From positions 13,640,001 through 13,704,000 of the forward strand of contig OY755171.1 of assembly GCA_963576735.1 (NCBI GenBank): 64,000 nucleotides of DNA, given 5' to 3'. Under the pieces are notes generated by a model. It was not told where the DNA came from. It saw only the letters and a list, made by a program, of their open reading frames with translations, and ran no database searches. The stretch's first letter is position 1. Every line of letters begins with the position of its first letter. Shown here in pieces: positions 1-13,092 of this stretch. This DNA comes from Bedellia somnulentella (lineage: Eukaryota > Arthropoda > Insecta > Lepidoptera > Bedelliidae). Both the position numbers and the translations under genes were made by a program.

Positions 1-1947
1 GACATTTGATCTGAAATTTGGTAGGTACTAGAATTTTCAACTCGGTACTTGTTAGGGCAAATACTAATTCTACAATATTCCCTTACATCCGTAGTCCTAC
101 ATATTACTACGCAATATATAGTCTACTTCACACAAATGTGACTATAAGGTGCAAAGTAAGTGGATGTTACTGGGTAAAACTCACTCTGGAAACTTTGTTT
201 GAGATAAGTGTAAAGTTACTTAGCACGTAAGCTCGTATCGCAACATTTATGACTGTAATAAGTCTAATAAGAGTGCTATAACTGCGAGATTATACAGAAC
301 TTAACCGAAACAAGATTTGTGAGATTTACTTCTGTAATTTTGTTTTAAGTTCCGTAAATTGGACATAAGAGATTAATTTATTCCTTTGGCCCGCGACCCA
401 AAATATCGTATATTCTATTAATATTATAAATGTGAAAGTTTATATATTTGGATGTTTGTGTGTTTGAGGTAAAAAGGCTTCTCAATTACAGAATGTTTAT
501 GAATGAAATTTAGCAGAATGCTAGTTAATGAACCAAATTGTAATATAGGATACTTTTAACACGGAAAAATGAGACCAATAAAATATTCACACCTGATTGA
601 ACTCAGAGTACCGGAAAAACGCCTATAGTTTGGAATAAGCAAAATTACAGTACGAAGTCAGTCGGGTCAGCTAGTTAATCATAAAGAGAAAACGTTTGTG
701 TAAAATGAATATTCATGAAACAAATCAACCAATATTAAATAAAAACTTATTTCATTAAGCAAAACTTGCTTCCTACTATCTATTATATTTATATTTACTT
801 CCTTGAAAATAATCATAGGTTACAGAACATAACATCTAATTAAAGGGGTATTTGGGCTTAGATATTTGAAAATAACACCCTGTGAAAAGTTGGGACTGTC
901 CACTAGCACATTCATAATTTATGACTATGAGACAGAATATACCGTTTGAAATTTAACTCCTCTCATAAAATATCTGACCTCATAAATCAGTGTCAACTCG
1001 GTTATATATTGCCTCAGCATACTTAATTTACAAATATGTGTCCCGGGTTGATTCATTATTAGAACACTAAACTAGAGAGAAATATAGATAATAAGGCTTA
1101 GAAGAGAACTAACCAATTTGTTCCCAAGGATGTCGTAATGGGTGACTTATTTTTTTGGAGCTTTTTAGTGATATTTGAGTGATGTAGCTTGTGATTCATC
1201 GCTAGTCTCTGAACTCATAATTTCAAGCCGTGAATTTTGGCAATACTTACTAAAAGAAGGCATCCGATTAAAGTACTAACCAAAAATATCCTCTAAAAAT
1301 AATATCTCGTAAATCTTTCTACATATTCAGAAATACTAAAAACATAGTCTTACATTTTATTGTGCCCCTTGTAAGATGTCCCTAATAATGCTACCGGCTA
1401 ATTGTATCCTTGTTGCTTCCATCACGTTCCATTCCTTCCATTATTGACTTTGTAGATACCGTCTGTAAAATAACATTTCCAAAGATGATCTGCAGAACAA
1501 AAATTAAGCATATGACACCAAATGTGGCATTTTATATAAATATTTTTAAAGAGTGATCCATTCCAACTACATTCTCAAATAATTATTTAAAACGTCTCAA
1601 ATCTTACCCCTTAGGGCACAATATTATATCCTTGCCCCCATATTCAGTCATATGTTCCCAACAAGGAAAATATTATGCTCAACGGACACAAAATATATTA
1701 ATAGAAATTGATTCCATCTGTAAAAAATATATAAAACTTACAAATTATTAAACTTACAGATTATTATTATTTAGTACTATATTAATACCAACGTGGCGAT
1801 ATAAAGGTGGGTTCCAGGCACATCATCTCTTAACTGTGGTAAACGGTCAGACAAAATATATCGAGTAAACACAAATGGCTAAGTTGTATCAAATCATGTG
1901 ATATAGTTTTCATAAAAGAGGTGAAAGGTCTCCTGCACTGTTCAGGC
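1..1947. other. No gene seen
   Basis: AT-rich, stop-rich in all frames. A possible old retroelement scrap is at 460-690. Nothing else supported. Confidence 0.5.
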
Positions 1948-2242
1948 AAAAACTAGGTAATTTAAATCTTTTTGTTCATGAAAACCTCAAGTGGGGATTA
2001 TTACTACTAAATAAAGAATAAATAAAGGAAAGAAAAATTTCGACATAGACAGGAATCGAACCCGCGACCTCGGGTATACGCCCCCGTCGTCGCTCTGCCA
2101 TTTTGCGCTGGCAGCCAATGACACGGTAGCTCATTTGGCAGAGCGACGGGGGCGTATACCCGAGGTCGCGGGTTCTATTCCCGCCGGTGTCGAAATTTTT
2201 CTTTCCTTTATTTATTCTTTATTTATTAGTAAAAACTAGGTA
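1948..2242. mobile_element. tRNA-like foldback element with 12-bp target duplication
   Basis: AAAAACTAGGTA occurs at 1948-1959 and 2231-2242. Between them two tRNA-like copies face each other, minus at about 2042-2110 and plus at 2120-2191, with mirrored flanks (the GGAAAG-AAAAATTTCGAC motif and its complement). The left end is longer than the right. Same family as the 23684-30068 array. Confidence 0.75.
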
Positions 2243-2635
2243 CTCTGAAGATCATCAAACAGATTTTTGTTTTCCTAATGTTCACAGTAATACTCTCTTG
2301 CCATCCTTTCAAGTATATACGACGTAAAAGTTGAGGACAAAAACGTCTTTCGGTGTTAACGACATGACTACCTGCTTTGGCACGTATAATCAAATCAAGT
2401 AGCGCACAGTTCCACAATAAATGTGTTTCAACGCACCCATACTAATTACGACACTCCTTGAATTCACGATTCTACGCCTAAATCGAATACCAAAACATTT
2501 CTGATACTTGCGATAGTTCTGAGAGATATATGTAAATATAAGTTTCTGATTATCGGGATACGGCTGCATGTGGTCTCATGAAATGTAAATATTTGCTTTT
2601 TGTGTAGTTATTACAATGAAAATTTGGTAAGACAA

Positions 2636-2715
2636 CATAGCTGCGAAGTATCGGCTTAAAATAGCACTACCTCATTTATTCCTGCGAGGTCATAAATGGT
2701 GACTTGGGACTATTC
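2636..2715 (+). repeat. TATG-tailed SINE, 5' part only
   Basis: GTATCGGCTTAAAATAGCAC and a decayed continuation. Confidence 0.5.
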
Positions 2716-3047
2716 AGGCATTTTATTTGATTTTTGGTTAATGATCTCTACCTATCATCCTGACCGGAAGCAATATTCATCCCTGCTCTCCTACCACGCT
2801 TGGTAATTATAAGTATTTAACAAAGCAAAAATGGAAAATAATCTATGCGGTGACGTAATTGCGCATGTTCATGTATTGCAGAAAGGTTACCTATAATACA
2901 ATACTTACATTAAATATGTTACCATACATTTCCTTACATAAAATCACGTCATTAGTTTCCATTCGGCTAGGTAGAACTTTCACCTGCTTTTCGAGCTTCA
3001 ATTCCATTTATTTATCTCTGAACTACCAAGTAGCTACCCAACTAGCT

Positions 3048-3265
3048 AGCAAGCTACCCCTTTCTACCCACGGGTATCGTAAGAGGTGACTATGGGGCTT
3101 TTTAAGTGGTTTTTGGGCGATGCGGTTGGGAACCCATCCCCAAAAATAATTATTTAACAACCTTTTCCCACTTAACTTACAAAATTCGCTAAAAAAAAAC
3201 TGATTTTAAGCTCTGGCTACCCCTTTTATGGATTTATACCCGTAAGTATATGAATGTATGGTTTT
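3048..3265 (+). repeat. TATG-tailed SINE, diverged
   Basis: CTACCCACGGGTATCGTAAG, GGGCGATGCGGTTGGGAACC and a 3' end with CGTAAGTATATG. Confidence 0.65.
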
Positions 3266-4434
3266 TATCTTTTTGCTTGTTTTTTTTCTTCATCCTTTGG
3301 ATGCCTGACGAAGCCACTGCCTAGACCGACATTAACATTACCAATTTTTGCTTAGCTATACTCAAGCAATTTAATTATCTTTTTGATATTATATTCGGAG
3401 TCACTACACTAAGAAGCTATTATTATTCAATAGATGATTTATGACGAAATGAAACTATTAGAAAAAACGTGAAATAGGTTAACCACACAAGAATTCTCCT
3501 GTCATGATGATAAATGATGGTAGCTTAGCGGGACGTGCAAACTCACTACAGAGCGGAAGTCAATTTTAAATAAGAAATTAGTTTTACACAGTATTGAACC
3601 TTTCTAACAGGCTACTTATATAAATGTAATAGAATTATATTGAAGACCGTATTATTTTCTTAGGGGGTCATGTAGTATTACTGGTTTTCATAAAATATTT
3701 AGTCATTATAGCAAGTACAATAAAAAAACATTATAATTACGTTTTTTGTATTAAACATATTTAATCGCTGGATTTAACAGTTTCAGGGAAATAGTCTATC
3801 TATAGAATATATCCGCTAATTAATATATTTATTAACCACTATTAAAAAAAACTCAATCACGTTTCTAACAAGCCCGTAGAAGTGTTAATAAATAATGGTT
3901 GCCACCAGTTCTTCACATTTATTTCATTTAATATATAAAATTCACACAAACTCATTATAAATAAAACGAAATGTTAATAATTTGTTCAATCAGCGAAACA
4001 GTGGGCTCGGAATTGCGTGAAATAATTCAAGAGGAGTCCTTCCGAATACACGCTATTACACAATTTGCAATTTGTCACTCTAGTTGGTCTCCCCTTTGTC
4101 TCAATAAATTACTACAACGCAGGGATGAAAGGACAAACAGATAAGATTTTCTTTCATTTTAAGGGCTCGACTATAGTGATTCATTGTCATTAAGGTATAG
4201 CGAAGAAGTATGAAGTGATACGGAGGGATTCAAACTTTTTTTCGCTTTGAGGGTTGGCTAAGTAGCAAAGGAAGGTGTCAGTGTAACTCTATCCTATAAA
4301 AATTTGCAGGTGCAAGTTAATCCCTTATCATACAGGTATTTAATCAATATGCTCACTATCAATTTTATCAGGGAATCGGTGTTTTGCTATATACAGTATT
4401 TCTAGGGAATTCCTAGCCTGTAAAATAAAAATTG
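3266..4434. other. No gene seen
   Basis: AT-rich, no frame or repeat I can support. Confidence 0.5.
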
Positions 4435-4794
4435 CCTCCGTGGTCTCGCGGTTAAGCGCTTGGCTTCAAGTACGAAGGTCTCGGGTTCGATCCCCGGGGG
4501 TTCGTAAACTTACAAATTTAATTTGTAAGTTTCAAGCTAGTTTGGAAGGATATTGCAGGTTTTAATCACCTGATTATCCGAAAATTAAGATGTTTCCGTG
4601 TTTCGGAGGGCACGTAAAGCCGTCGGTCCCGGCTACTATCACGGTAGTAGTCGTTAGTCTGCCAACCCGCAATTGGCCGGCGGCGTGGTGGACTGAGGCC
4701 AAATCATCCTGAATAGGGCAGGCTTGAGCTCCTTGGTGGGAACATATATGGGCTATGAGGAAGATAAAAAAATATAAAGGGTTGACCCTTATCA
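4435..4794 (+). repeat. tRNA-derived SINE
   Basis: A tRNA-like head (4435-4505; GTGGTCTCGCGGTTAAGCGC as A box, GGGTTCGATCCC as B box) is followed by a body with GAGGGCACGTAAAGCCGTCG and GTCCCGGCTACTATCACGG, a pattern frequent in lepidopteran SINEs. Confidence 0.7.
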
Positions 4795-4935
4795 CTTCGG
4801 AATATAAAAAATAGTCATAAACCTATTCTCAGACCTACCGAACGTGTATGCAAGATTTCATTGAAATCGGTTCAGCCGTTTCGGAGGAGTTTGGTGTCAA
4901 ACACTGTTACACGTGAATTTTTTATATTAGATTAA
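4795..4935 (+). repeat. Retroelement 3' end (CCGTTTCGGAGGAGTTTGGT type)
   Basis: CTATTCTCAGACCTACCGAA and ATTTCATTGAAATCGGTTCA, ending ACACGTGAATTTTTTATATT. The same repeat occurs at 38935-39150 in reverse. Confidence 0.55.
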
Positions 4936-5223
4936 AACTAATTGATATAAAAATATAAAATCAAATCAGTTCTAATTATCATGCCAAAAACAGTATTTAT
5001 ATCGTGCTTGCTGCCCATATTTATAAACCTTACCGCCGCTTTTATAAATAAGTGGGTTATTGTTTAGCGATAAGGGTGGTGATCCACTCCATCCATCGAT
5101 CCACCTGTAAATTTTTAAAAAGCGGGTTAGTAATGTTTAATTTTTAGTTACCATTATTTGGGATTTATATAGCCGTGTACTGTAACTATTAGTCACCTCA
5201 CCAACACGGTAGGGATTGAAATA

Positions 5224-5477
5224 CATACATACATACATATACTCACGGCTATATTTCCCTAGAAGGGGTAGCCAGAGCTAAGGAATTAAAAATTCCTCAG
5301 CCACTTTTGGAAGTTGAGTGGGGAAAAGATGGTAAAAATAAAGGTTTTTAGTGATGGGTCTCCAACCGCATCGCCCAAAAATCCAATAAAAATCCCCAAT
5401 ACCCTTAGTCGCCTCTTACGACACCCGTGGGTAGAAAGGGGTAGCGACATTCTAAGCCGGCACTACACGGGAAAAAC
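5224..5477 (-). repeat. TATG-tailed SINE, full copy with 11-bp target duplication
   Basis: GGATTGAAATA flanks it at 5213-5223 and 5478-5488. About 254 bp. Consensus features (plus sense): GTAGTGCCGGCTTAGAAT, GTAAGAGGCGACTAA, GGGCGATGCGGTTGGAGACC, AAGTGGCTGAGGAATTTCTA, ATAGCCGTGAGTATATG, TATG tail. Confidence 0.85.
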
Positions 5478-5807
5478 GGATTGAAATAGTTTAAATTTTA
5501 ATAATATTATATTATTATTCTTATGAAAGTTACGCTGCTCCTTGTCACTATGCTCACTTACCATTTCAAAGTAATTCGGTGTCAGATCCAACTAATCCCT
5601 ATTCTTCCTCAGTCTGAAATATCGGACTTAATTCAGTAGATCAAAGTGCCGGTCTACCTTTCATTTGTAATAGTGTTAAAAGCTTGTTTGTAATTTTCTA
5701 CTTTGAAATATTATATTAGTTACAACAAAAATACATGTATATAACACAATTAAAAAGATATTTCAAAAAAATCAATATTGGAATCATACCCAAGTAAACA
5801 GTTTTTT

Positions 5808-7350
5808 TTAATAATTGGCCTAGACCTCGTTTTTAAAACATACCCTTTTTTAACCGACTTCAAAAAAAGGAGTGTTCTCAATTCGATCGTATATTTTTTT
5901 TAATGTTTGTTCGCCGATTAGTTCGCCATTTATGAACCGATTTTGATTATTATTGTTGTATTAGAAAGAAGATACTCCAGGAATGGTACCATGATGATGA
6001 TATCAGGGTCTGATGTTGGGATCCTGGAGAAATTAAGGGGAACCCTCAAATTTTATAGGCATATGTACCGCGTTTTACATATTTTTTGAAGTAATATTGG
6101 CATTTGCTTCTGGAAATCATAATGTTATGCTGCTGAGCTGATGATGGAAGGTGTAGGTCCTCAATCACTAGGTGTTAGGAAATAGTTCTTTCAACATTCT
6201 ATATATTAGATTTATACTCCTTTTTGTAGCTTTTATGAAGAGAAGTACAGGTTCACTAAACATTTCCTTTGTTATGTTTTTGTTACCGAGAAAGTACCAT
6301 GAGACCAGGATCTGATGATGGCATCCCAGGAAATCGAGGGGACTGTCGAAACTCAAAATCATGTGACAGTGTATTTGTTCAAAACGCCGATAGGCCTGCC
6401 CTGTATCACGTGCGAACACTGTCCGAGCAAATCGTGGGTACTCTTCAGAAGTATTAGTACCTCTGCTAAACCCTTCGGGGATATTCAGCGTGAACGGCGG
6501 TTTCAGTCTTTATTGAGTCAAGATGTAGAATTGTAGACCATCACCTTTCGAGGGATTTCAAGAACAATGAACATATGGTTGAGCCTGTTTAATACTGTGC
6601 AATATACCAAAATCTTCAATTCGTACAATAATAATAGAAATACCGGAAATACGAAGAATAATACAGTAACCGTCGCTTCCTCATCCGAGAGGCATATTTG
6701 CCAGGTCTACCCATCTCTAAAACTCGTAAAATAAAATATTTTTTAACAAAAAGAACACCGACTTCAAAGTTGAAAAAACAACCCAAAATAAACAATCAAG
6801 TACTAAAAAGAAAGAATTAAGTTTTTTAATGAAATATGAGTACTGTGATTAATTTATGAGAATTTTAAGATTTAGGTAGATTGAACTGACGCGTGTGAAA
6901 TATAGAAATTTCTAAGGTAATAATCACAATACTCATATTTAATTAAAAATCTTATTTCTTACTTTTTATTACTTGATTGTTTATTTTCGGTTGTTTTTTC
7001 AACTTTGAAGTCGGTGTTCTTTTTGTTAATTTTTTTTTATATATTTTAAATTGATAAAAGACATCAAACTAAACAACTTTGCCTATGGAATGCTTACCTA
7101 AAATATTATAATTTTCAAAATCATTAATAATTCAGCTGAGGCTAAGAACCTCACTATAGTTTCTCAGTTTCATCTAGGTGCGACACTTTTCAATTTATTA
7201 ATGATTTTGAAAATTCATTCTATAGGCAAAGTTGTTTAGTTTGATGTCTTTTATCAATTTAAAACATAAAAAGGGTACTTTTTAAAAACGAGGTCTAGGC
7301 CAATTTGCCATTCAACGGAGTAATTGAATAAAATACATACAAAAAAACAT
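5808..7350. repeat. Nested inverted-repeat complex
   Basis: Three sets of facing arms: 5815-5865 with 7260-7305 (GGCCTAGACCTCGTTTTTAA), 6735-6850 with 6925-7035 (GAACACCGACTTCAAAGTTG), and 7050-7130 with 7190-7262 (GACATCAAACTAAACAACTT). It carries the CCGACTTCAAAAAAAGG motif and encloses a SINE (6339-6500). No transposase seen. Confidence 0.6.
6339..6500 (+). repeat. SINE family 2, 5'-truncated
   Basis: ATAGGCCTGCCCTGTATCAC to CCCTTCGGGGATATTCAGCG matches the 30565 copy. Confidence 0.65.
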
Positions 7351-7639
7351 ACAATCGAATTGAGTACCTCCTTTTTTGAAATTTCAATAAAATACCTTCC
7401 CTTTATGTAAATGATACAAAAATAAAAAAGACATATCAGAAAAGTCATTACCTACCCGTATTAAAACAAACTTGGTGAAATAGCAAAAGTTCGGCGGAAA
7501 AACAAGAGAAACTTTTAAAAGTTAAAGTCACACTCATTTATCATAACGTCAATTTTCTCCTGAAAAAACCTGATGGCTCCAACTTACTTATTAAACTTTA
7601 AAAATGCACTGGTATTCAGCGTGTATTGAGTTTTCGATT

Positions 7640-7775
7640 ACAATTTATATGGGTTGTCTGGAAGAGATCGCTCTTAGTGATAAGACCGCCAGTTGTACTT
7701 TGGCTTTTGTACCGATCTTTTTTTTGTAATTGTTGTTGTTTTTGTGATGTGCAATAAAGAGTTTTTATTATTATT
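7640..7775 (+). repeat. LINE 3' UTR remnant
   Basis: GTCTGGAAGAGATCGCTCTT and GTGATAAGACCGCC, then GTGCAATAAAGAG and a TTATTATT tail. Same 3' end as 48385-48545 (reverse) and, more diverged, 35100-35265. Confidence 0.6.
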
Positions 7776-7830
7776 ATCAATCACGCTATTAGTCTCCATT
7801 GAAGTAGGCAGAGACTATTGATTGGAAATT
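7776..7830 (-). repeat. RTE 3'-end scrap
   Basis: Short minus-strand match (ATTGAAGTAGGCAGAGACTA) to the end of the RTE coding region. Confidence 0.45.
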
Positions 7831-8242
7831 TATACGATTAAGAAAAACAGCATGTGCTTTAATAACGTTGACGTATTATTATTATTTTTATAAACCGGTC
7901 TATATATATCTGACTGTCTATAAAATGCTACAGCCACTTTTTTTCGAAATTAGACAAAATCGTTGAAACTAGAGGTTGGAAATTATTCAATTCATATTTA
8001 TACCGTGCACAGTTTATTTGAACACAAAAATAAAAATGACAAAGTAAGCTTCCCATACGCGGGCGAGTTCGACTCAACTATACGACAGGTAACGATGACA
8101 ATATCAATACACACAATGTGTTTTTTTTGTTATTTCGTCTCTTTTTTTTGAATACTACAGATATTCGTTTCAATTATACATAATTTTCTTATTATATAAT
8201 CAAACACATGTCTAGAAAACTTACTTACTAATACTACCGCCC

Positions 8243-8545
8243 ATTATTCCCATAGGGGTGGGTAGAGACTATCAATCGCCACTTTTCACTCCTTATATCT
8301 TATAATTAGAATGTTTATCTTTTCATACATGCTCTTTTATTCTTCTCACTTCGGACCCCCGCCTTTATACGTACGTTTTCTACAAACAATACCATCCACA
8401 TTGGCTCTATATATTTTTTCGCTACTTTATTTTCATCCATACTCTCTATGTGCTCAAACCACCTTAACATGCCTTTTTTATCTTGCACACTACGTCATCT
8501 CACGCACCTACTCGTTCACGAATCTCACTATTTCTCAGTCTGTCA
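8243..8545 (-). pseudogene. Degenerate RTE LINE 3' fragment
   Basis: The minus strand matches the RTE C-terminal region (CCCATAGGGGTGGGTAGAGA and the CATACATGCTCTTTTATTCTTC stretch in part), with many substitutions and frame breaks. An older subfamily than the 18972 copy. Confidence 0.7.
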
Positions 8546-10342
8546 CAAGTAATTAAAAATCAGCTATCATTTAATTAAAACCAAATTTCTCCTCACTTCA
8601 AAAGCGAGCTATTTTTAGGGATGTCGTAATCGTAACAATAAATTAGTGTGAACGTCCAATAAGCCAACAGATCCCAGAAGCTGAGCTGCATATGTCTCAA
8701 TTAATGTGAAAAGAAACAACTGTTGGATTTACGAGCATCAACATACGTCTGCTACCGGCAGTAGAAGCACGTTTGTCCTTTTGATTATAAATGTCTCGGT
8801 TTCAAACAGCTATCTCTTTCACGCTTTCGAAGTATTGTCTATCTTTATCTCATTTTAACAGAGGAGCTTACAATATAATAAAGAGCGTGCTACGGCCCCG
8901 GGTGGAGAGAGCGCTACGCATGATCGCTAAGGAATTTAGCAAATTCGAGTTGCCAAAACATTCATCCGCCAACTTAAGAAACGAGTCATTGTTCTCGAAT
9001 GTCGAGATTTTATGACTGCAGTTTTAGTCTTATTATTAAATCGTTCAGAATCGGTTGGACAAATAGAGATGGGTTTGCTATTCGTGACATAACATAAAAT
9101 TTCAAGAAATGTTGGGAAACTCATGTGGCAGGCACAAAATAAAGCGGTGGCTATAAATTCTACTAAATAATTATTTTAATGTTTGTTTTTCTCTGATAAT
9201 AAAAACTGATTAACATATAAAAATGAACCTTAATAACATATATAATCTACAACTGAGGACAACTATTGTAAAATAATATTATAAGAAATATATTCCCACT
9301 AAAAAAAATCTATTTAAAACTAGCCTCCAAAAAGTCTCGACGGAGCTGCTTTTTTATATCTTAAAAGTAATGAAAATATACAAATCGTGCCAAGTCTAAG
9401 TATCCTTACTGCTATTCCTTTATTAATAATAGTAAATGTTATATATCGTTGAACATTCTTTATATCTTAGTGGGTACAAATAATCTCCCAACAAACACTA
9501 AAAAGCCTCTTTTCTCACGTTATGTGATTGGTTTTAGTGATGGACAATTTAGATTAATTATGTCAAACTAGCGTTTGGTTTGGTGGCATAGAAAATCTTT
9601 AATAAAGTAAAAATATGACCCAAAATTGCACAAACCATATTTTGAAAAAATGTGAATGTAAAGAGTTTCTTTGTTGCTTCTTCTCTTTGCAAACACCTTC
9701 CGAAGCAACGGACTAATGATAAATTTAAAAAATTTGACGATCAATAAATGTTAGTTTTTAACTTAATTTTGAAAAATAAACTTTTTGACTTTTTTGACTT
9801 GACTCAATACTTGGTTGCGTCGTACGACACCAACGAAAAGAAACGTATGGTGCTATTCAGTCTCTTAACAACTCTGCACATTAGGAAACATCGTAACATG
9901 AAAATAAGTCCATAGATGAATGATCTACAAAGTCCAGTTAAATGCTCTTATTTATGAGCACTACGAGGAAAACGTTTAACGCAAACAATTCACGTCAACT
10001 CAAACAAGTTATAAAATTTGATTTACAATCGTGAAAAACAAAACAAACTTTGTATCTGGACTAATGGATACTAATAAATAACGAGATTATAAAGCAACAG
10101 CAGTGTTTTTCAAGTGCTAATTTTGGCACCTTCATCTTTAGATTCATTTAGGTTTCTACTGTCTTGTAGCATTTCACGCTAACTACCTTTTTGAAGGAAA
10201 AATTAGTTCTCTCCTTAATCATCATTATCCAATAAACATCCAGTTCATGGACAAAGATCTCCACCTATTTCTCCACTACAACCTTTCCTGAGCTAGACTG
10301 CCTTCATCCACGCACTGTTTCCTTTAGGGGTTATCATTTTGT
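8546..10342. other. No gene seen
   Basis: AT-rich. Short frames such as 8791-9015 lack domains or a splice context. Confidence 0.5.
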
Positions 10343-10350
10343 CTTTTACT

Positions 10351-10767
10351 GGCTTATTCCGTTTATCCACCCTAAAACAGCCTCCCTAAGTCGGATATTC
10401 GGAAACGCATGTCCTTCTATCCACACTGAACGGGGTGGATATCCGGAATGCATATAATATGGTTCTTCCGGTTTTTTACCCCAAGTACAGTAATTTACAC
10501 AACACAAAATGGGTCCAAGAAACATCGTGAACATTAAAATACTTAAGATAAACATACCTACGTTCTTACTTACAGTTTGAATAAAAATATCTTACAAAAT
10601 TAGGGTCTTTTTTCTGTAAATGACTGTACGTAGGCAGGGTAGAAAATCGGAAGAATCATATTATATGCATTCCGGATATCCACCCCGTTCAGGGTGGCTA
10701 GACGGACATGCGTTTCCGAATATCCGACTTAGGGAGTCTGTTTTAGGGTGGATAAACGGAATAAGCC
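10351..10767. mobile_element. Foldback MITE with 8-bp target duplication (hAT-like)
   Basis: CTTTTACT lies at 10343-10350 and 10768-10775. Termini GGCTTATTCCGTTTATCCAC are inverted. Arms of about 130 bp (to ~10480 and from ~10635) are nearly identical, with a 150-bp spacer. The 8-bp duplication fits hAT elements. Confidence 0.8.
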
Positions 10768-10879
10768 CTTTTACTATGTTTGTTTATATAAATTTTGTAA
10801 TGTACCGAATTTAGACTACACCTCTACAATATTGTAACAAAAATGAAATAGAGTGTAAATGGAAATAATAAAACACTAT

Positions 10880-11075
10880 TGTAAAGTGCAATGTATTTGG
10901 GCGTTTTAAATGATTGTTGGTGATGCGGCCGGGGAATCATCACCAACAACATTTAAAGTCTTTCCTCCATTTAAGTTCCATAAGTGGCTGAGGCATTTTG
11001 AATTCCGAAGCTCTGGTTACCCTTTGCTATCCAAAGGGTTACCAGCCGTGAGCCGCGAGTATGTATAGGTACAAA
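10880..11075 (+). repeat. TATG-tailed SINE, 5'-truncated and diverged
   Basis: GATGCGGCCGGGGAATCATC, AAGTGGCTGAGGCATTTTGA and CAGCCGTGAGCCGCGAGTAT. Confidence 0.6.
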
Positions 11076-12685
11076 AAATAAAACAAGACTAAAAATTTCA
11101 TTAAAACAGATTATTGGGGATACGATTTTCGTTTCATCCTAAGATAACCTCGGTGAGTAGTTTGATATTCTTGTCTCAATACACCTTTGGCAAAATAAAT
11201 ATTGAATCGTCAATTGGAAAATATATTCAACAAATCGTAGTTTTCACCCTTGAGATATGCGAGCGGAAATCTAAACTGTTGGTACGACATAGTTTTCATT
11301 TTAGCGTTCAGTTTTGTTGTTAGTTTAAGCACGTTCAAACAAATAAGTAAGAGAAAAGATGTGTTATTTTTGTAATCTCAACTGTGAAACATAAAAATGA
11401 AATAAAATTGTAGAGACAATTCCACTAAACAATATTAAGCACTACTATTGTCCCATTACAACCCGCTTGCCATTGTTTCTGCATAGTGCACCATTGTGTT
11501 GATGTCTTTGCTCAGATAGATCTAACTGAATGAATAAAGCAAGTGCCAGTTTTCAGACCGTTCTGGCTCATAAAGATGAAACATATACATTTTCTGTCAT
11601 ACTTGTATTGTGTTATATCCGTAAGGGATCGGTTTCCTTACAGATATAGTTTGTGTATTCAGATTATTATAAATGAAATTAAACAATACCAATTAAAAGT
11701 TTCCTGTTAAGATTTCCAACCAAAACACTTAATAAATAAAAACTTTTAAAAATAAACTCAGTGCCTACCTTTAGTCACCTTTTACAACACCTGCTGGTAG
11801 AAATATAATAGTTTTATTAGTAAAGTTAATATGGCTACAACAAACTATCAAATATCTACATATAATAGTATTACAAAGTGCACAACGGCTTGTTGCAAAG
11901 TGTCTCGAACTAGTTTATAATCTGAAACACTTTACATTTCCGCTGAGCCACAGGAAGGTATTACCTAGTTACTAACTAGAACAGAAATGTATTAGCGTTG
12001 CAAATTCTAATATTCGCGACACATGTTTTATCACTCTTTCAGAGGTACAGTCAGTTACTAAAACCACTAGGAATTGTTTTAACTAGAAAAAGGTTATTGA
12101 TATCAACGGCATTTTACGAATCAAAGCTTAAGATCATTTAATCAAAAATTAATATCGCTGAGTATTATCCAGCTAAGTATTAGCACTACCCCGGTTGTTA
12201 TATAAGTTCGAGATACGGAGTTTTTTAACTATAAGAATTGTTCAAAACTATAGTTACTGATAGCTATCAGCCTCTCACGCCTCTATTACGGTAATTTACT
12301 ATTAAAAGAATCAATTATTTTTAAAATAAGGTTACTAAATCAAGTGATATGCTAAATTATTATTCATTGTGCCAGCCAACTTATGAAACGATACGTCTGA
12401 TGTGACTATATTTATTTGCAAAATAAATTTTAATCGCGACCATTGATTAAACACGAATATTTTAAAAAGTTAACTAGAAGTGTGCACCATAATCTGTGGG
12501 CTAACTGCCTACTTTGGATTACGATCATCGTTCAAAATTTAATATAAAAACAAACTTATCTATTTTCTACAACATTACTAATAATAAATAAAAGAATTGT
12601 TTATTTTGATCATAGATATCTGTCTGTAGCAACATTACGATACCGGCTATTCCCAGTAGTCTTACTCGATAGTCTTACCAGTAGA
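11076..12685. other. No gene seen
   Basis: AT-rich, short frames only. Confidence 0.5.
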
Positions 12686-13092
12686 AAAGTGTGTAATGTA
12701 AGGTTATGTGATCGTGTGAGGAATGATGTGATTCGTGAAAGGTGTGGTGTAAAAGATGATATTGTAAGAAAGATAGAAAAAGGAATGTTGAGATGGTTTG
12801 GGCACATAGAGAGGATGGATGACAGTAAATTGGTGAAAGAGATATATAGAGCCAATGTGGAAGGTGATGTTAGTAGAGGACGACCTCGGAGGACACATTT
12901 GGATCAAATAGAAAATGTGCTCAAAAAGGCAGGTGTCCGCAGTATGAAGAATAAAAGAGCATGTATGAAAAGATTGATGGATGTAAACGAAGCCAGAGAG
13001 GTTTGCCAGGATCGTACAAAGTGGCCATCGATAGTCTCTGCCTACCCCAATGGGAACTAACGGCGTGAGAATATGTATGTATGTATGTATGT
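12686..13092 (+). pseudogene. RTE LINE 3' fragment
   Basis: 123 codons nearly identical to the C-terminus of the RTE element at 19022 (CNVRLCDRVRND... to SAYPNGN), followed by GGCGTGAGAATATG and a TATG tail. Heavily 5'-truncated. Confidence 0.88.

Noticed and set aside
10346..10814. Two similar frames (YYMHSGYPPRS) as a gene pair
   Set aside because: They are the two inverted arms of a MITE read in opposite directions.
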